From the IMG/VR virus record IMGVR_UViG_3300027140_000023, positions 1 to 24,319 of that record: DNA of 24,319 bases; one strand, given 5' to 3'. Both the position numbers and the translations under genes were made by a program. The number at the start of each line of letters is the position of its first letter. Positions within the stretch are counted from its first letter, which is position 1. Shown here piece by piece: positions 7,481-14,683 of the stretch. Under the pieces are notes generated by a model, which saw nothing but the letters and a program-made list of their open reading frames with translations, did no database searches and had not been told where the DNA came from. Origin of the DNA: a virus.

Positions 7481-7848
7481 TGGCACACTTCGCACAAATT
7501 GACGAAAACAATAAAGTAACACAGGTTATTGTTACTGACAACAATCACCCAGATGGAGATGAAGGTTATCAATTTTTAGTAGATAGCCTAGGCGGAACAT
7601 GGATTAAAACATCATACAACGGCAATGTCAGAAAAAGATTTGCTGGCTTAGGCATGACCTATGATGCAACAAAAGATGAGTTTATTCCAATTAAACCATT
7701 TCCATCTTGGCACTGGTCAGATGAAGAAGATGCTTGGGCTCCTCCCGTTCCAGCACCACAAGAAAGAGAAGATGCAAAAACTCTTTGGAATGAAGAATCT
7801 CAATCTTGGCAACAAATTAGTCGCAAAACAAGTACTTCAGTAGAATAA
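7480..7848 (+). CDS. Conserved small virion-associated protein (cyanophage-like type)
   Basis: A 122-residue protein. I choose the ATG in the upstream stop (TAATG) rather than an ATG 18 bases earlier, because homologues begin 'MAHFAxxDENNxVxxVIV'. The pattern 'GGTWIKTSYNGNVRKRFAGLG', 'YDATKDEFIPIKPFPSW' and a Trp-rich C-terminus with 'DEEDAWAPPVPAP' is shared with small proteins in marine cyanophages and pelagiphages, usually encoded among tail genes. Its function is not known to me. Its stop codon abuts the stop of the opposite-strand gene that follows. Confidence 0.78.
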   Translation: MAHFAQIDENNKVTQVIVTDNNHPDGDEGYQFLVDSLGGTWIKTSYNGNVRKRFAGLGMTYDATKDEFIPIKPFPSWHWSDEEDAWAPPVPAPQEREDAKTLWNEESQSWQQISRKTSTSVE

Positions 7849-8556
7849 CTATTTGTATGATTTCCTATGCCAGTATTGGTTTTTATAGGAGTTCATTATT
7901 TTTCTTAAAAAAATAAAATAGTTTTTTTCAAATTGTTCTTGATTGCGTTTTCCAACAGAAGAAACCCAGTTATCTCTTTTGACTGGGATGTATTGAACAA
8001 TCGGAGTTCCAGTTTCTATAACGCCTTCCCATCCTTTTTTAATAAAGAATGGAAATGCTATTGTAAGTGGAAAAGTATCAGCATCTACAAACCCAGTCAA
8101 GGTTTGAAATGGTAAATCATATCTATTTGCTGGATGGGTACAAAGCAATGAGTACCCATCTGGCAAAGATACTTGCCATTGGTTTTCAAACTTTATAACA
8201 AACATGCTATATCCATCTGGTATTGGAACGCCTTGGTGTTGTTCTATGGTATGAAAACTAATTGGTTCTCTACCAGAACGCCAGTTAAATACTGGCACAA
8301 TTTCATCTGGTGACCAAGAAACAATAATATCTTCATTAAGCGTAAAGATATATCCTGCAGTCATTGCATCAAAAAATGGCATGCAGGCTTTAACAGTACG
8401 ATTGTTCTTGCCCTCAGTAAGATGGAACTTTCCATCCCCGTACAAAGGTTTTATGTCTTTATACCATTCAGGTATACAGGAAATTGCTGGGATAGGCGGA
8501 ATATCAAACTTCTCGGCCTCTGGCGTGGTTGGCGTAAATACAATTTTTTGATTCAT
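7849..8556 (-). CDS. Opposite-strand conserved phage protein inside the fibre region
   Basis: A 235-residue soluble protein on the strand opposite to all its neighbours. The 'PPIPAISCIPEWYKDI', 'TVKACMPFFDAMTAGYIF' and 'HPANRYDLPFQTLTGFVDAD' blocks resemble a family I have seen in cyanophages ('...KPEWYK...KKCPGIxD...GFI...'), of unknown function. An AGGAAAGG site precedes the ATG. Stops on the two strands touch at 7848/7849, so the gene sits as a neat cassette with its own presumed promoter at 8557-8612. It looks like a horizontally acquired 'moron', expressed independently of the late operon. Confidence 0.78.
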   Translation of the reverse strand: MNQKIVFTPTTPEAEKFDIPPIPAISCIPEWYKDIKPLYGDGKFHLTEGKNNRTVKACMPFFDAMTAGYIFTLNEDIIVSWSPDEIVPVFNWRSGREPISFHTIEQHQGVPIPDGYSMFVIKFENQWQVSLPDGYSLLCTHPANRYDLPFQTLTGFVDADTFPLTIAFPFFIKKGWEGVIETGTPIVQYIPVKRDNWVSSVGKRNQEQFEKNYFIFLRKIMNSYKNQYWHRKSYK

Positions 8557-8612
8557 TTTATACCTTTCCTAGGTGTAACAAGCATATCATATATAAAATA
8601 ATAAGGAGCAAT
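8557..8612. promoter_or_regulatory. Short divergent intergenic region
   Basis: These 56 bases separate the minus-strand gene from the plus-strand fibre gene. They contain an AT-rich core (tatcatatataaaataata), SD sites on both sides (AGGAAAGG leftward, AAGGAG rightward), and an expected leftward promoter, because no other transcription unit could read the gene at 7849-8556. TATGAT-like hexamers are present but no convincing -35 could be assigned. Confidence 0.35.
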
Positions 8613-9392
8613 ATGACTAAAGCCCGTGACCTAGCCAATGCTAGCACAGCCCTATCTGCAGTATCTGCTACGGAACTGGGCTACGTAGATGGTGTTACCT
8701 CTGCTATCCAGACTCAAATGGATGCTAAAGCACCATCATCTACTGCAGTTACATTAACTGGTACTCAGACTCTTACTAATAAGACACTGACTAGCCCTGC
8801 ACTAACTACACCAACAATTAGTACAGCAACAACTAATGGCGATATTTTATACGGAACAGGCTCTGGTGCTTTATCCCGTTTGGGTATTGGTACTACTGGT
8901 CAAGTACTTAAAGTAGCAAGTGGACTTCCTAGTTGGGCTACTAACACAGAAGCATATGCTGGTACTTGGACACAAGCAGCAACTGGTTCACTTACTGGTG
9001 CATCTGTAACAGTTAGCGGGCTAAGTGGAAAAAGAATTGCTTTTTTCTTAAAAGATTTTTCTGGAACTTCTGATGGACCAGCATCAGTTCAGATAAATGG
9101 ATTAACTTCATATTACTATTTTTCAGCAGGAAGATATTCAAGCACATATATTACTTTAACAACTTATATTGGTGCAACAGAAGGTACTGAATTTTATGTT
9201 GGTGCTGTAATTGATATGGCTGGTTCTTCTATGGCATACAAGCCAATTAGTGTTCAGCAGCAACCATCAGGAAGTGCTTCTTACTCTATTGGTGGATGGT
9301 ATGGGCCAGATTCAAATCCTGTAACCTCACTGACATTTGATATTAATGGTAGTTGGGACGCGGGAACCTACTTTGTTTATCAGGAGAACTAA
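8613..9392 (+). CDS. Second tail fibre / receptor-binding protein
   Basis: A 259-residue protein with an AAGGAG site before the ATG. The N-terminus ('ATELGYVDGVTSAIQTQMDA') and the repeat 'TLTGTQTLTNKTLTSPALTT' are standard in phage fibres. The 'TTNGDILYGTGSGALSRLGI' segment is another copy of the module seen at the end of the 724-residue fibre. From about residue 105 the sequence changes to a unique beta-rich C-terminal head domain with 'GTWTQAATGSLTGASVTVSG', the likely receptor-binding part. It may provide an alternative or second tail spike. Confidence 0.8.
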   Translation: MTKARDLANASTALSAVSATELGYVDGVTSAIQTQMDAKAPSSTAVTLTGTQTLTNKTLTSPALTTPTISTATTNGDILYGTGSGALSRLGIGTTGQVLKVASGLPSWATNTEAYAGTWTQAATGSLTGASVTVSGLSGKRIAFFLKDFSGTSDGPASVQINGLTSYYYFSAGRYSSTYITLTTYIGATEGTEFYVGAVIDMAGSSMAYKPISVQQQPSGSASYSIGGWYGPDSNPVTSLTFDINGSWDAGTYFVYQEN

Positions 9393-9394
9393 CA

Positions 9395-9586
9395 ATGATT
9401 AAAATAGAACACAACGCACAAACAGGTGAAATTTTTGAAATAGAAATGACTGAAGAAGAAATTGCAAATAAATTGGCATTTGATGCATTAAAACTTAAAG
9501 AATCACAAGACAAAGTTTCGGCAAAAAAAGCGCTACTTGCTCGTCTTGGTATCACTGCCGAAGAAGCGACGCTTCTTCTTTCGTAA
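9395..9586 (+). CDS. Small fibre-associated or assembly protein
   Basis: A 63-residue acidic helical protein. The start is the ATG preceded by CAGGAG two bases after the upstream stop, not the earlier GTG/ATG candidates that overlap the fibre gene. It reads 'MIKIEHNAQTGEIFEIEMTE' then helix 'LKLKESQDKVSAKKALLARL' and 'GITAEEATLLLS'. Short proteins ending in 'ALLARLGITxEEAxLLL' commonly follow fibre genes and may be assembly factors. A perfect GAAGAAGC/GCTTCTTC hairpin (9560-9578) overlaps its 3' end. Confidence 0.68.
   Translation: MIKIEHNAQTGEIFEIEMTEEEIANKLAFDALKLKESQDKVSAKKALLARLGITAEEATLLLS
9560..9585 (+). terminator. Weak hairpin at the end of the fibre cassette
   Basis: An eight-pair perfect stem with a three-base loop (9560-9567 with 9571-9578) is followed by only three T residues. 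It lies inside the last codons of the gene ending at 9586, before a 62-base gap and a new SD. Partial termination is possible, but coding constraint could also explain it. Confidence 0.35.
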
Positions 9587-9648
9587 TACTTATCCCTGAG
9601 CAAGGATACAAACTACTCAACTAATTTTTTCTGACTTAAGGAGATACG

Positions 9649-11652
9649 GTGGCTGGTAGAGATATTACGGATGGCCGCGATACGCGGTCTATTGCAGTAG
9701 ATGTTGGTGTTGTATCTAGCACATCAATCTGGCAGAACACAGATGTTGCCTATGATATAGCACTCGCAGGACTCCCATTTATCTATGCAATTAGTGATGC
9801 TCGACCATACATCCGTCAAACTGCACCTTTTAAGAAAGACCAGTTTGATAATCAAAATGAACCAGGAGAGCAATCTCTTACTGGTTGGTGGATTCGTAGC
9901 CAATCTTCTTTTCATGGTGGAGATGGCATTAACTTCTTTGACCCACAAGCCAATGATGAACTAGGACACTACCGTTTTGCAGATAGCAAAGGCGTAAATG
10001 TTTGGACCAAAGGTCAAGTAACACTACTAAAAAATTGCACATCAACTCACATTACTACTGGTGCTATAGCATCTAATGGTGTAGTACAGCAACATTTACG
10101 TTCTATTAAATGGAATACTACTAAAGGTGTTTTATTGTTAGATGAGTATGATGTAGATAAAATTGCTGCTGATGGAACGGTGACTCACTTTGTTGATTAC
10201 AATACTGGTGCTGGTGTTTATCCTGTGTATGCCGTTTGTGATGATGGAACTAAAGTATACTGGGTAACCAATGCTACTGCTGGAGGAACTACTAAACTTA
10301 CTGTTTATGGTAAGCCATTAACTGGTTCATCTGCTAGTACAGCAGATGAGTTTAAAGTATTTGATAATAGTCAAATTATTTCTAATGCAGTTATCGAATA
10401 TGTAAAGCAGCGTCTGGTTATCTGTGCTGACAATAAAGTGTATGAATGTGCTACCGCTGCTTCATCTACACCTACCTTGCTCTATACAAATCCATCTTCT
10501 TCTCACGTATACACATCTATTACTGCTTCTGGTTCAGCAATCTACCTTGCTGGCTACAATGGCATACAGTCTGTTATTGAGAAGTTTACTATCTCTACTA
10601 CTGGCACAATGCCTACTCTTACATCATCTATCGTTGCAGCAGAAATGCCAACAGGTGAAGTTATCCATAAGATTTTTTACTATCTTGGATACATGATGAT
10701 TGGTACTAATAAGGGTGTTCGTGCTGCTGTAGTCAATGACCAAGATGGTTCTATTAACTATGGTCCGCTTATCTTTGAATCAACTCAACCTATTTATGAC
10801 TTTGCTGCACGGGATAGATTTGTTTGGTGTGCAGCATCTGTTGCTGGAGAACCTGGACTAGTCCGTATTGATTTGTCTGCTGAGATAGAAACACTACGTT
10901 TTGCCTATGCTAACGATGTTTATGCTGATGGTGTCACTGGCTATAAGACTACTGCCTGTGCATTTATTGGCAATGATGACCCAGCAGTTGCAGATAGAAT
11001 TACATTCTGCACAGCCAACAATGGAACATCAAATGGCACAGTCTATATAGAAGATGCAGCCACATTACGCACATCAGGCTACATAACAACAGGCAATATT
11101 AGATATTCAACACTTGAGCCAAAAAACTTTAAGCGCCTTCTTGGACGCGGTGACTTTACATATGGTTCTATGACATTAGAAACAGTAGACAGAGACGGCG
11201 TTGAGTATGACCACATCTCATATGATTCTACTATTAACCCAATTGAAGTAACTACTTCACAGCCAGCAACTGCACAAGAGTATGTTGCATACAAGTTTAT
11301 TCTTTACCGTGATGGCACAACAAATAGCCTTGGACCTACATTCAAAGGCTATCAAGTTAAAGCCACCATTGCTACGCCACGTCAAAGAATCGTTAAGTTC
11401 CCTGTATTTTGTTTTGATATTGAATCAGACAAGTACAACGTGCTTAAAGGTTATGAAGGTAAGGCATTTGAACGCATCCAAGAACTAGAAGATGCTGAAG
11501 AAGGTGGAGATATTGTTACATGGCAGGACTTAACAACTGGTGAGTCACGTCAGGTACAAATTGAACAAGTATCATTCACTCGTATGACTCCTCCAGACCG
11601 TAGGTTTGATGGCTTTGGTGGAGTTATTGATATTATTGTTAGGACCGTCTAA
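9649..11652 (+). CDS. Minor tail protein, beta-propeller-like
   Basis: A 667-residue protein starting at GTG with AAGGAG upstream. The N-terminal part includes 'GWWIRSQSSFHGGDGINFFD' and 'YRFADSKGVNVWTKGQVTLL', a pattern I associate with actinophage minor tail proteins. The middle (about residues 150-420) is a run of short beta blades ('GTKVYWVTNAT', 'KQRLVICADNKVYEC', 'GSAIYLAGYNG'), which suggests a propeller. The C-terminal third ('QRIVKFPVFCFDIESDKY' and 'GFGGVIDIIVRTV') resembles baseplate or hub-type domains. No tape-measure gene precedes it. The next gene starts in its stop codon (TAATG). Confidence 0.7.
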   Translation: MAGRDITDGRDTRSIAVDVGVVSSTSIWQNTDVAYDIALAGLPFIYAISDARPYIRQTAPFKKDQFDNQNEPGEQSLTGWWIRSQSSFHGGDGINFFDPQANDELGHYRFADSKGVNVWTKGQVTLLKNCTSTHITTGAIASNGVVQQHLRSIKWNTTKGVLLLDEYDVDKIAADGTVTHFVDYNTGAGVYPVYAVCDDGTKVYWVTNATAGGTTKLTVYGKPLTGSSASTADEFKVFDNSQIISNAVIEYVKQRLVICADNKVYECATAASSTPTLLYTNPSSSHVYTSITASGSAIYLAGYNGIQSVIEKFTISTTGTMPTLTSSIVAAEMPTGEVIHKIFYYLGYMMIGTNKGVRAAVVNDQDGSINYGPLIFESTQPIYDFAARDRFVWCAASVAGEPGLVRIDLSAEIETLRFAYANDVYADGVTGYKTTACAFIGNDDPAVADRITFCTANNGTSNGTVYIEDAATLRTSGYITTGNIRYSTLEPKNFKRLLGRGDFTYGSMTLETVDRDGVEYDHISYDSTINPIEVTTSQPATAQEYVAYKFILYRDGTTNSLGPTFKGYQVKATIATPRQRIVKFPVFCFDIESDKYNVLKGYEGKAFERIQELEDAEEGGDIVTWQDLTTGESRQVQIEQVSFTRMTPPDRRFDGFGGVIDIIVRTV

Positions 11653-11858
11653 TGAACACACCGCAATGGGCTGGATTAATCGTATCTATTATTGCAATTG
11701 CTTCTGCATTTGCTGGTTCTGTTAGATGGTTAGTTAAGCACTACCTATACGAACTTAAGCCTAACTCTGGCTCAAGTCTAAAAGATTCCGTCATTAGACT
11801 GGAAGAAAAAGTAGAAATCCTTTATCAAATGATGTTGCAAAGAGGGAAGAATGAATGA
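11652..11858 (+). CDS. Small membrane protein with coiled-coil tail (lysis-associated)
   Basis: A 68-residue protein with one hydrophobic helix (residues ~7-28, 'AGLIVSIIAIASAFAGSVRW') and an amphipathic C-terminal helix ('SSLKDSVIRLEEKVEILYQM'). This layout is common for the small membrane protein encoded just before endolysins in actinophages; it may be a holin, antiholin or spanin-like partner. It is coupled on both sides (TAATG upstream, ATGA with the endolysin). The exact role cannot be told from sequence. Confidence 0.72.
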   Translation: MNTPQWAGLIVSIIAIASAFAGSVRWLVKHYLYELKPNSGSSLKDSVIRLEEKVEILYQMMLQRGKNE

Positions 11859-12358
11859 AGCCTGTTGCCAAGAAAGCCACACCTGCCGCTATTGCTGTCC
11901 TTCGACAAGCCACAGCGATAGTGCCATTGCGTATGAAAGCATCGGATGGACTTCTGCCGTCCAACGCTCATTTGATGCAGAGTCCAACCAGCGACCATAA
12001 CACTGGTTATGCTGTTGACTTAACGCATGACCCTAAGAATGGAATTGATTGTGTTGAAATTTTTGAAAAACTTAAAGAAGATAAGCGTGTCAAGTATCTT
12101 ATCTTCAAAGGAAAAATCTGGTCTAAAGAAAAATCTAAGTTGGGAAACAGACGGTACACTGGGAGTAATCCTCATAATAAGCATTTACATATTTCTATTA
12201 ACTCCACTATGGGTTCCGATACTTCTCCATGGTTTTGGTGGATGAATCAACCTAAGATAGTTAATCAAGTAGTAGCAAAAGTATTGCCTGTACCTGCAAA
12301 GAAGGCATATAAAACTGAAGTTTGTACCTGCTGCAAAGTGCACGGGGCAAAGCAATAA
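11855..12358 (+). CDS. Endolysin, M15-type D,D/L,D-peptidase-like
   Basis: A 167-residue protein with the zinc-peptidase signature of the M15 (VanY/endolysin) group: 'SDHNTGYAVD' at residues 46-55 supplies the first His and the Asp ligands, and 'HNKHLH' at 107-112 the second His. Such enzymes cut peptide bridges in peptidoglycan. It follows a small membrane protein (ATGA overlap) and precedes a holin-like gene, so it is the late lysis enzyme. The C-terminus carries a short Cys cluster (C157, C159, C160 then H163) that is unusual and might bind metal or the wall. No signal peptide, as expected for holin-dependent release. Confidence 0.85.
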   Translation: MKPVAKKATPAAIAVLRQATAIVPLRMKASDGLLPSNAHLMQSPTSDHNTGYAVDLTHDPKNGIDCVEIFEKLKEDKRVKYLIFKGKIWSKEKSKLGNRRYTGSNPHNKHLHISINSTMGSDTSPWFWWMNQPKIVNQVVAKVLPVPAKKAYKTEVCTCCKVHGAKQ

Positions 12359-12370
12359 TAGGAGGAAACA

Positions 12371-12556
12371 ATGGAACAATTTAAGCAACTCGGACTAACA
12401 TGGTTCCGTGCTGCAGCGTCTGCTGCGATTGCACTTTACCTTGCTGGTGAGACGGACCTTAAGACTCTTGGCGCTGCAGCCCTTGCAGGCTTTGCTGGAC
12501 CACTACTTAAGTGGCTAGACCCATCTGCTACAGCCTTTGGACGTGGTTCAAAGTAA
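12371..12556 (+). CDS. Holin candidate
   Basis: A 61-residue protein with an AGGAGG site upstream of the ATG. Two hydrophobic stretches are visible (about residues 13-26, 'AAASAAIALYLAGE', and 33-48, 'GAAALAGFAGPLLKWL') with a charged C-terminus ('GRGSK'). Size, membrane pattern and place after the endolysin match phage holins, which form pores that release the lysin. It is the last gene before the operon terminator. The small membrane protein at 11652 could be the real holin and this one its partner. Confidence 0.72.
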   Translation: MEQFKQLGLTWFRAAASAAIALYLAGETDLKTLGAAALAGFAGPLLKWLDPSATAFGRGSK

Positions 12557-12565
12557 TGATTTAAG

Positions 12566-12634
12566 GGGCCTAGCAGGCCCATATACACAAGAAACCCCCA
12601 GAACTGGTATCTCTACCAGCACTGGGGGCTTTTT
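12566..12634 (+). terminator. Intrinsic terminator of the late operon
   Basis: A long stem (CCCCCAG at 12595-12601 with CTGGGGG at 12622-12628) encloses a second perfect stem (CTGGTA/TACCAG, loop TCTC) and is followed by CTTTTTG. This is a strong rho-independent terminator for rightward transcription. A smaller GGGCC/GGCCC hairpin precedes it at 12566-12580. It stands between the convergent late and early arms; leftward transcripts meet the same hairpin but only a broken T-run, so termination there would be weaker. Confidence 0.92.
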
Positions 12635-12635
12635 G

Positions 12636-13010
12636 TCATTTACGCATTGTATTTATTATATCTTCAATCTTAATAAGGTAGCCCTTACTAGGATTCGGAG
12701 GTATATTGCAAGTAATGGCTCTTCCCCTAGCCGTTACTACTTGCTTTAGTACTTCCGTTGGCACTATGAAGGTTGCCCCCTCCAGCACAAAAGCCCAGTA
12801 TGCAGCCTTAGTGCTGGACAACCCTGATAGATACCAATTCTCATTGTTGTGTGACCAGCAAACTGTTTCAATATATACATTACCAGTTTCTTTCCATCTT
12901 AAATCTGTCTTGACTTCTACTGTAGCACCACCTGTTAGTAGTTGTTCTACTAACCCTTCTCCTTCTTGTCCTCTTGCTAGGTCTAGGTCAAAGTCTGATA
13001 GTTTGCTCAT
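12636..13010 (-). CDS. Small PD-(D/E)XK nuclease-like protein
   Basis: A 124-residue protein of a type frequent in actinophages. The N-terminus ('FDLDLARGQEGEGLVEQLL') gives an acidic helix, and 'TVEVKTDLRWKETGNVYIE' (residues 30-48) contains the E-x-K signature with nearby acidic residues, the layout of restriction-endonuclease-fold enzymes. No separate Asp is clear in the usual position before the E-x-K, so activity is inferred only. It is the last gene of the leftward operon, coupled to whiB by an ATGA overlap, and its stop touches the late terminator. Confidence 0.72.
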   Translation of the reverse strand: MSKLSDFDLDLARGQEGEGLVEQLLTGGATVEVKTDLRWKETGNVYIETVCWSHNNENWYLSGLSSTKAAYWAFVLEGATFIVPTEVLKQVVTARGRAITCNIPPNPSKGYLIKIEDIINTMRK

Positions 13011-13273
13011 GGGTATCCTAAGTATAGTGGTTCAGGAGTTATGTTTAGTTTTCTTCTTAAAACTTTACGTTCATGTTCTGTTGTTCCGCCCCAGAATCCT
13101 AGTACTCCGTAGTTAAGTGAGTAGTTTAAACATTGCTGTTTAATCTCACAGTTATTGCAGATTCTTTTTAACATTTTAATTTCTTTATAAGTTGCTGAAC
13201 CATCAGGAACAAAAAACTCTTCTGAATCAACACTTCTGCAATTAGGTGTACCTTGCCATTCTGGGTAACTCAC
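13007..13273 (-). CDS. WhiB-family Fe-S transcriptional regulator
   Basis: An 88-residue protein with the complete WhiB signature: cysteines 12, 39, 42 and 48 (C-x2-C-x5-C after an isolated Cys) to bind a 4Fe-4S cluster, then 'GVLGFWGGTTEHERK' and a basic 'RRKLNI' DNA-contact segment. WhiB proteins are restricted to Actinobacteria and their phages and usually act through the host sigma factor. Phage copies are known to interfere with host WhiB2 and superinfection in mycobacteriophage TM4. The start is GTG, four-base overlapped (GTGA) with the stop of an upstream 28-residue gene. Confidence 0.95.
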   Translation of the reverse strand: MSYPEWQGTPNCRSVDSEEFFVPDGSATYKEIKMLKRICNNCEIKQQCLNYSLNYGVLGFWGGTTEHERKVLRRKLNITPEPLYLGYP

Positions 13274-13356
13274 TTTTTATATTTCCAATCTACCCACATT
13301 TCAAAGACTCTACCAATAATAATACCAACCATTAAACCAATTAAAAAACTTTCCAC
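13270..13356 (-). CDS. 28-residue membrane microprotein
   Basis: A very short gene with strong support: an AGGAGG four bases before its GTG start, start directly after the preceding stop (TAA-GTG), and a GTGA overlap with whiB at its end. The product begins 'MESFLIGLMVGIIIGRVFEM', a single hydrophobic helix with a GxxxG-like glycine pattern, and ends with a charged 'DWKYKK' tail, so an inner-membrane peptide with cytoplasmic C-terminus is likely. Function unknown; possibilities are exclusion or modulation of a host membrane protein. Confidence 0.72.
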   Translation of the reverse strand: MESFLIGLMVGIIIGRVFEMWVDWKYKK

Positions 13357-13518
13357 TTATCCTCCTGTTGAGTAGAAGCCTGTACCATTGAACTTGATGG
13401 CTGGTGCCGACCATACACGTTGCATAGTTTCACCACAAGTACTGCAGGCTGGCGGAATATTTTCGTTAATCTCTTTTACTTCTGTGCAGTAGTTGCATTT
13501 AAAATCATACAGTGGCAT
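13357..13518 (-). CDS. FmdB-like zinc-ribbon protein
   Basis: A 53-residue protein starting 'MPLYDFKCNYCTEVKE' and continuing 'PPACSTCGETMQRVWSAPAI', then 'KFNGTGFYSTGG'. This is the FmdB-type regulatory zinc ribbon, with metal ligands C8, C11, C25 and C28 and the usual 'F.GxGFYxT' ending. Bacterial relatives are small putative regulators; phage copies are common in actinophages. It is coupled upstream by TAATG, and its last codons carry the SD for the next microprotein. Confidence 0.88.
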   Translation of the reverse strand: MPLYDFKCNYCTEVKEINENIPPACSTCGETMQRVWSAPAIKFNGTGFYSTGG

Positions 13519-13763
13519 TAGATAGAGTCCTCATTCTTTGGGTAAGGGAGTGTGACCATTGACCCACAGTTAACGCACTCTCCATCAAGGAAATAAAAGC
13601 ATAGTTCACCTTGGTCAAATGCAACAAGCGCATGAAATACATCCCCTCCACATATGCAAACATCCCCAATAGATTCTCCTCGCAAATCCATAGCGTGTGA
13701 GTAATCCGTTGGATGTAGTAACTCTCGGATTTCTTTGACATTATCACTCTCCTGATTCGTCAT
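13518..13763 (-). CDS. Zinc-ribbon protein of actinophage type
   Basis: An 81-residue protein with two Cys pairs: 'DVCICGGDVFHALVAFDQGE' (C-x-C) and 'DGECVNCGSMVTLPYP' (C-x2-C), with beta strands between, a zinc-ribbon arrangement. Similar small proteins ('CxCGxxxWxxxV...DxxCxxCG') are common near regulators in actinophages. I use the ATG with a GAGGT site upstream; it overlaps the sigma-like gene by 20 bases. A different frame in the same place has an excellent SD but a non-protein-like product. Function unknown; nucleic-acid or protein binding is likely. Confidence 0.75.
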   Translation of the reverse strand: MTNQESDNVKEIRELLHPTDYSHAMDLRGESIGDVCICGGDVFHALVAFDQGELCFYFLDGECVNCGSMVTLPYPKNEDSI

Positions 13764-14391
13764 CTTCTACCTCTACAGAATTGTCTTCATCTAGGTGTGG
13801 TCTGTACCCACCAAGATTTCTAATTAAAGAACTGATAGCACGCTGCACTTTCATACGTGCACCATCAGGGGTAGTGTTTAACTCTTCACCTAACTTGCTC
13901 CACTCGCAAGATTCTGTACTAAACCTAGTCTTTAAAATAAACTGTTTAGCCTCTGACAATCTGTAGTATGCCGTTGCTATGTCTGAGCGCAGTACTAACC
14001 AGTTATTAGTATCTGTGCTTTCACCTTTAGTGAACTTAAAGTTGAGGTCTTTAATTTTGGTTGGTATTTCATAGGATTCTGAAATAATAGAGGGTAAGAA
14101 CGCTTCAATAACTGAAGCATCATAGTAGTACAAATCAAGTAACTCATAACCAACCGTCCGTGCCTTTTCGCGTTCGCAATAAGTAATTGCTTTGTTGCGA
14201 AGAGACTTGGCTATGAGTTTGTCCTTGTCTTTTTGTGGTAGTGCTGACCACTCTTTGTACTTAACGGGATGACTAACAAACCATATCCACAAGACTTGTT
14301 GTATGTCTTGCTGGTCAGTCATAGGGTATTTGCGCTGGTATTCGGCAGCAATTGCCACAACCATCTGCTCATACTCTTCTAAGTAGTCCAC
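13744..14391 (-). CDS. Sigma-70-like / ECF-like RNA polymerase sigma factor
   Basis: A 215-residue mainly helical protein with GTG start. The N-terminal region ('YEQMVVAIAAEYQRKYPMTD' then 'QQDIQQVLWIWFVSHP') resembles sigma region 2, and the C-terminal segment (about 155-195, 'WSKLGEELNTTPDGARMKVQ', 'RAISSLIRNLGGY') is a helix-turn-helix like region 4. The linker (~95-140) is long and acidic, and the last 15 residues are almost all Asp/Glu/Ser. Phage sigma-like factors redirect host RNA polymerase to late promoters, a natural job here given the divergent early/late arms. Homology is distant. Confidence 0.72.
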   Translation of the reverse strand: MDYLEEYEQMVVAIAAEYQRKYPMTDQQDIQQVLWIWFVSHPVKYKEWSALPQKDKDKLIAKSLRNKAITYCEREKARTVGYELLDLYYYDASVIEAFLPSIISESYEIPTKIKDLNFKFTKGESTDTNNWLVLRSDIATAYYRLSEAKQFILKTRFSTESCEWSKLGEELNTTPDGARMKVQRAISSLIRNLGGYRPHLDEDNSVEVEDDESGE

Positions 14392-14392
14392 G

Positions 14393-14683
14393 TTATCCCT
14401 CTGCTACGCCTTCCCATTGTCGCCTTTGTACCAATAGTCCGATTATTGCATAATTTGCTAGGTCAAGAAAGGTATCTTCAATACTTTCATAGTTCGGCGT
14501 GTCGTTACTTTTGTAGTAAAGGTTTTCTAATCGTGCCATCTTATCGTGCATACGCACAAGCAGCCCATTCATTGCACCACCTGGAGCATTGGCTATGTTA
14601 AATGGGCCGTAGTCTTGATGCTTGCGCACCATAATAATACGTAGTTCATTGAGAATATCTTCAAAGTTATCAAGGTTTTTCAT
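14393..14683 (-). CDS. DUF1599-like / MazG-like all-alpha protein
   Basis: A 96-residue helical protein. I start at the ATG preceded by AAGGAGATACTTG rather than nine codons earlier. 'MVRKHQDYGPFNIANAPGG' followed by 'LLVRMHDKMARLENL' and 'ESIEDTFLDLANYAIIGLL' is the pattern of DUF1599 proteins, related to all-alpha NTP pyrophosphohydrolases (K-x2-DYG, then D-K and D-x2-NY motifs). In phages such proteins are proposed to adjust nucleotide pools or take part in base modification. The gene overlaps the upstream stop by 14 bases and precedes the sigma-like factor. Confidence 0.78.
   Translation of the reverse strand: MKNLDNFEDILNELRIIMVRKHQDYGPFNIANAPGGAMNGLLVRMHDKMARLENLYYKSNDTPNYESIEDTFLDLANYAIIGLLVQRRQWEGVAEG

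Noticed and set aside
13505-13747. 80-codon minus-strand frame with a very good SD (AGGAG seven bases before ATG)
   Set aside because: The product lacks any recognisable pattern; the competing frame at 13518-13763 encodes a two-pair cysteine zinc-ribbon and fits the coupling with the FmdB-like gene. The SD may be chance or may help re-initiation.
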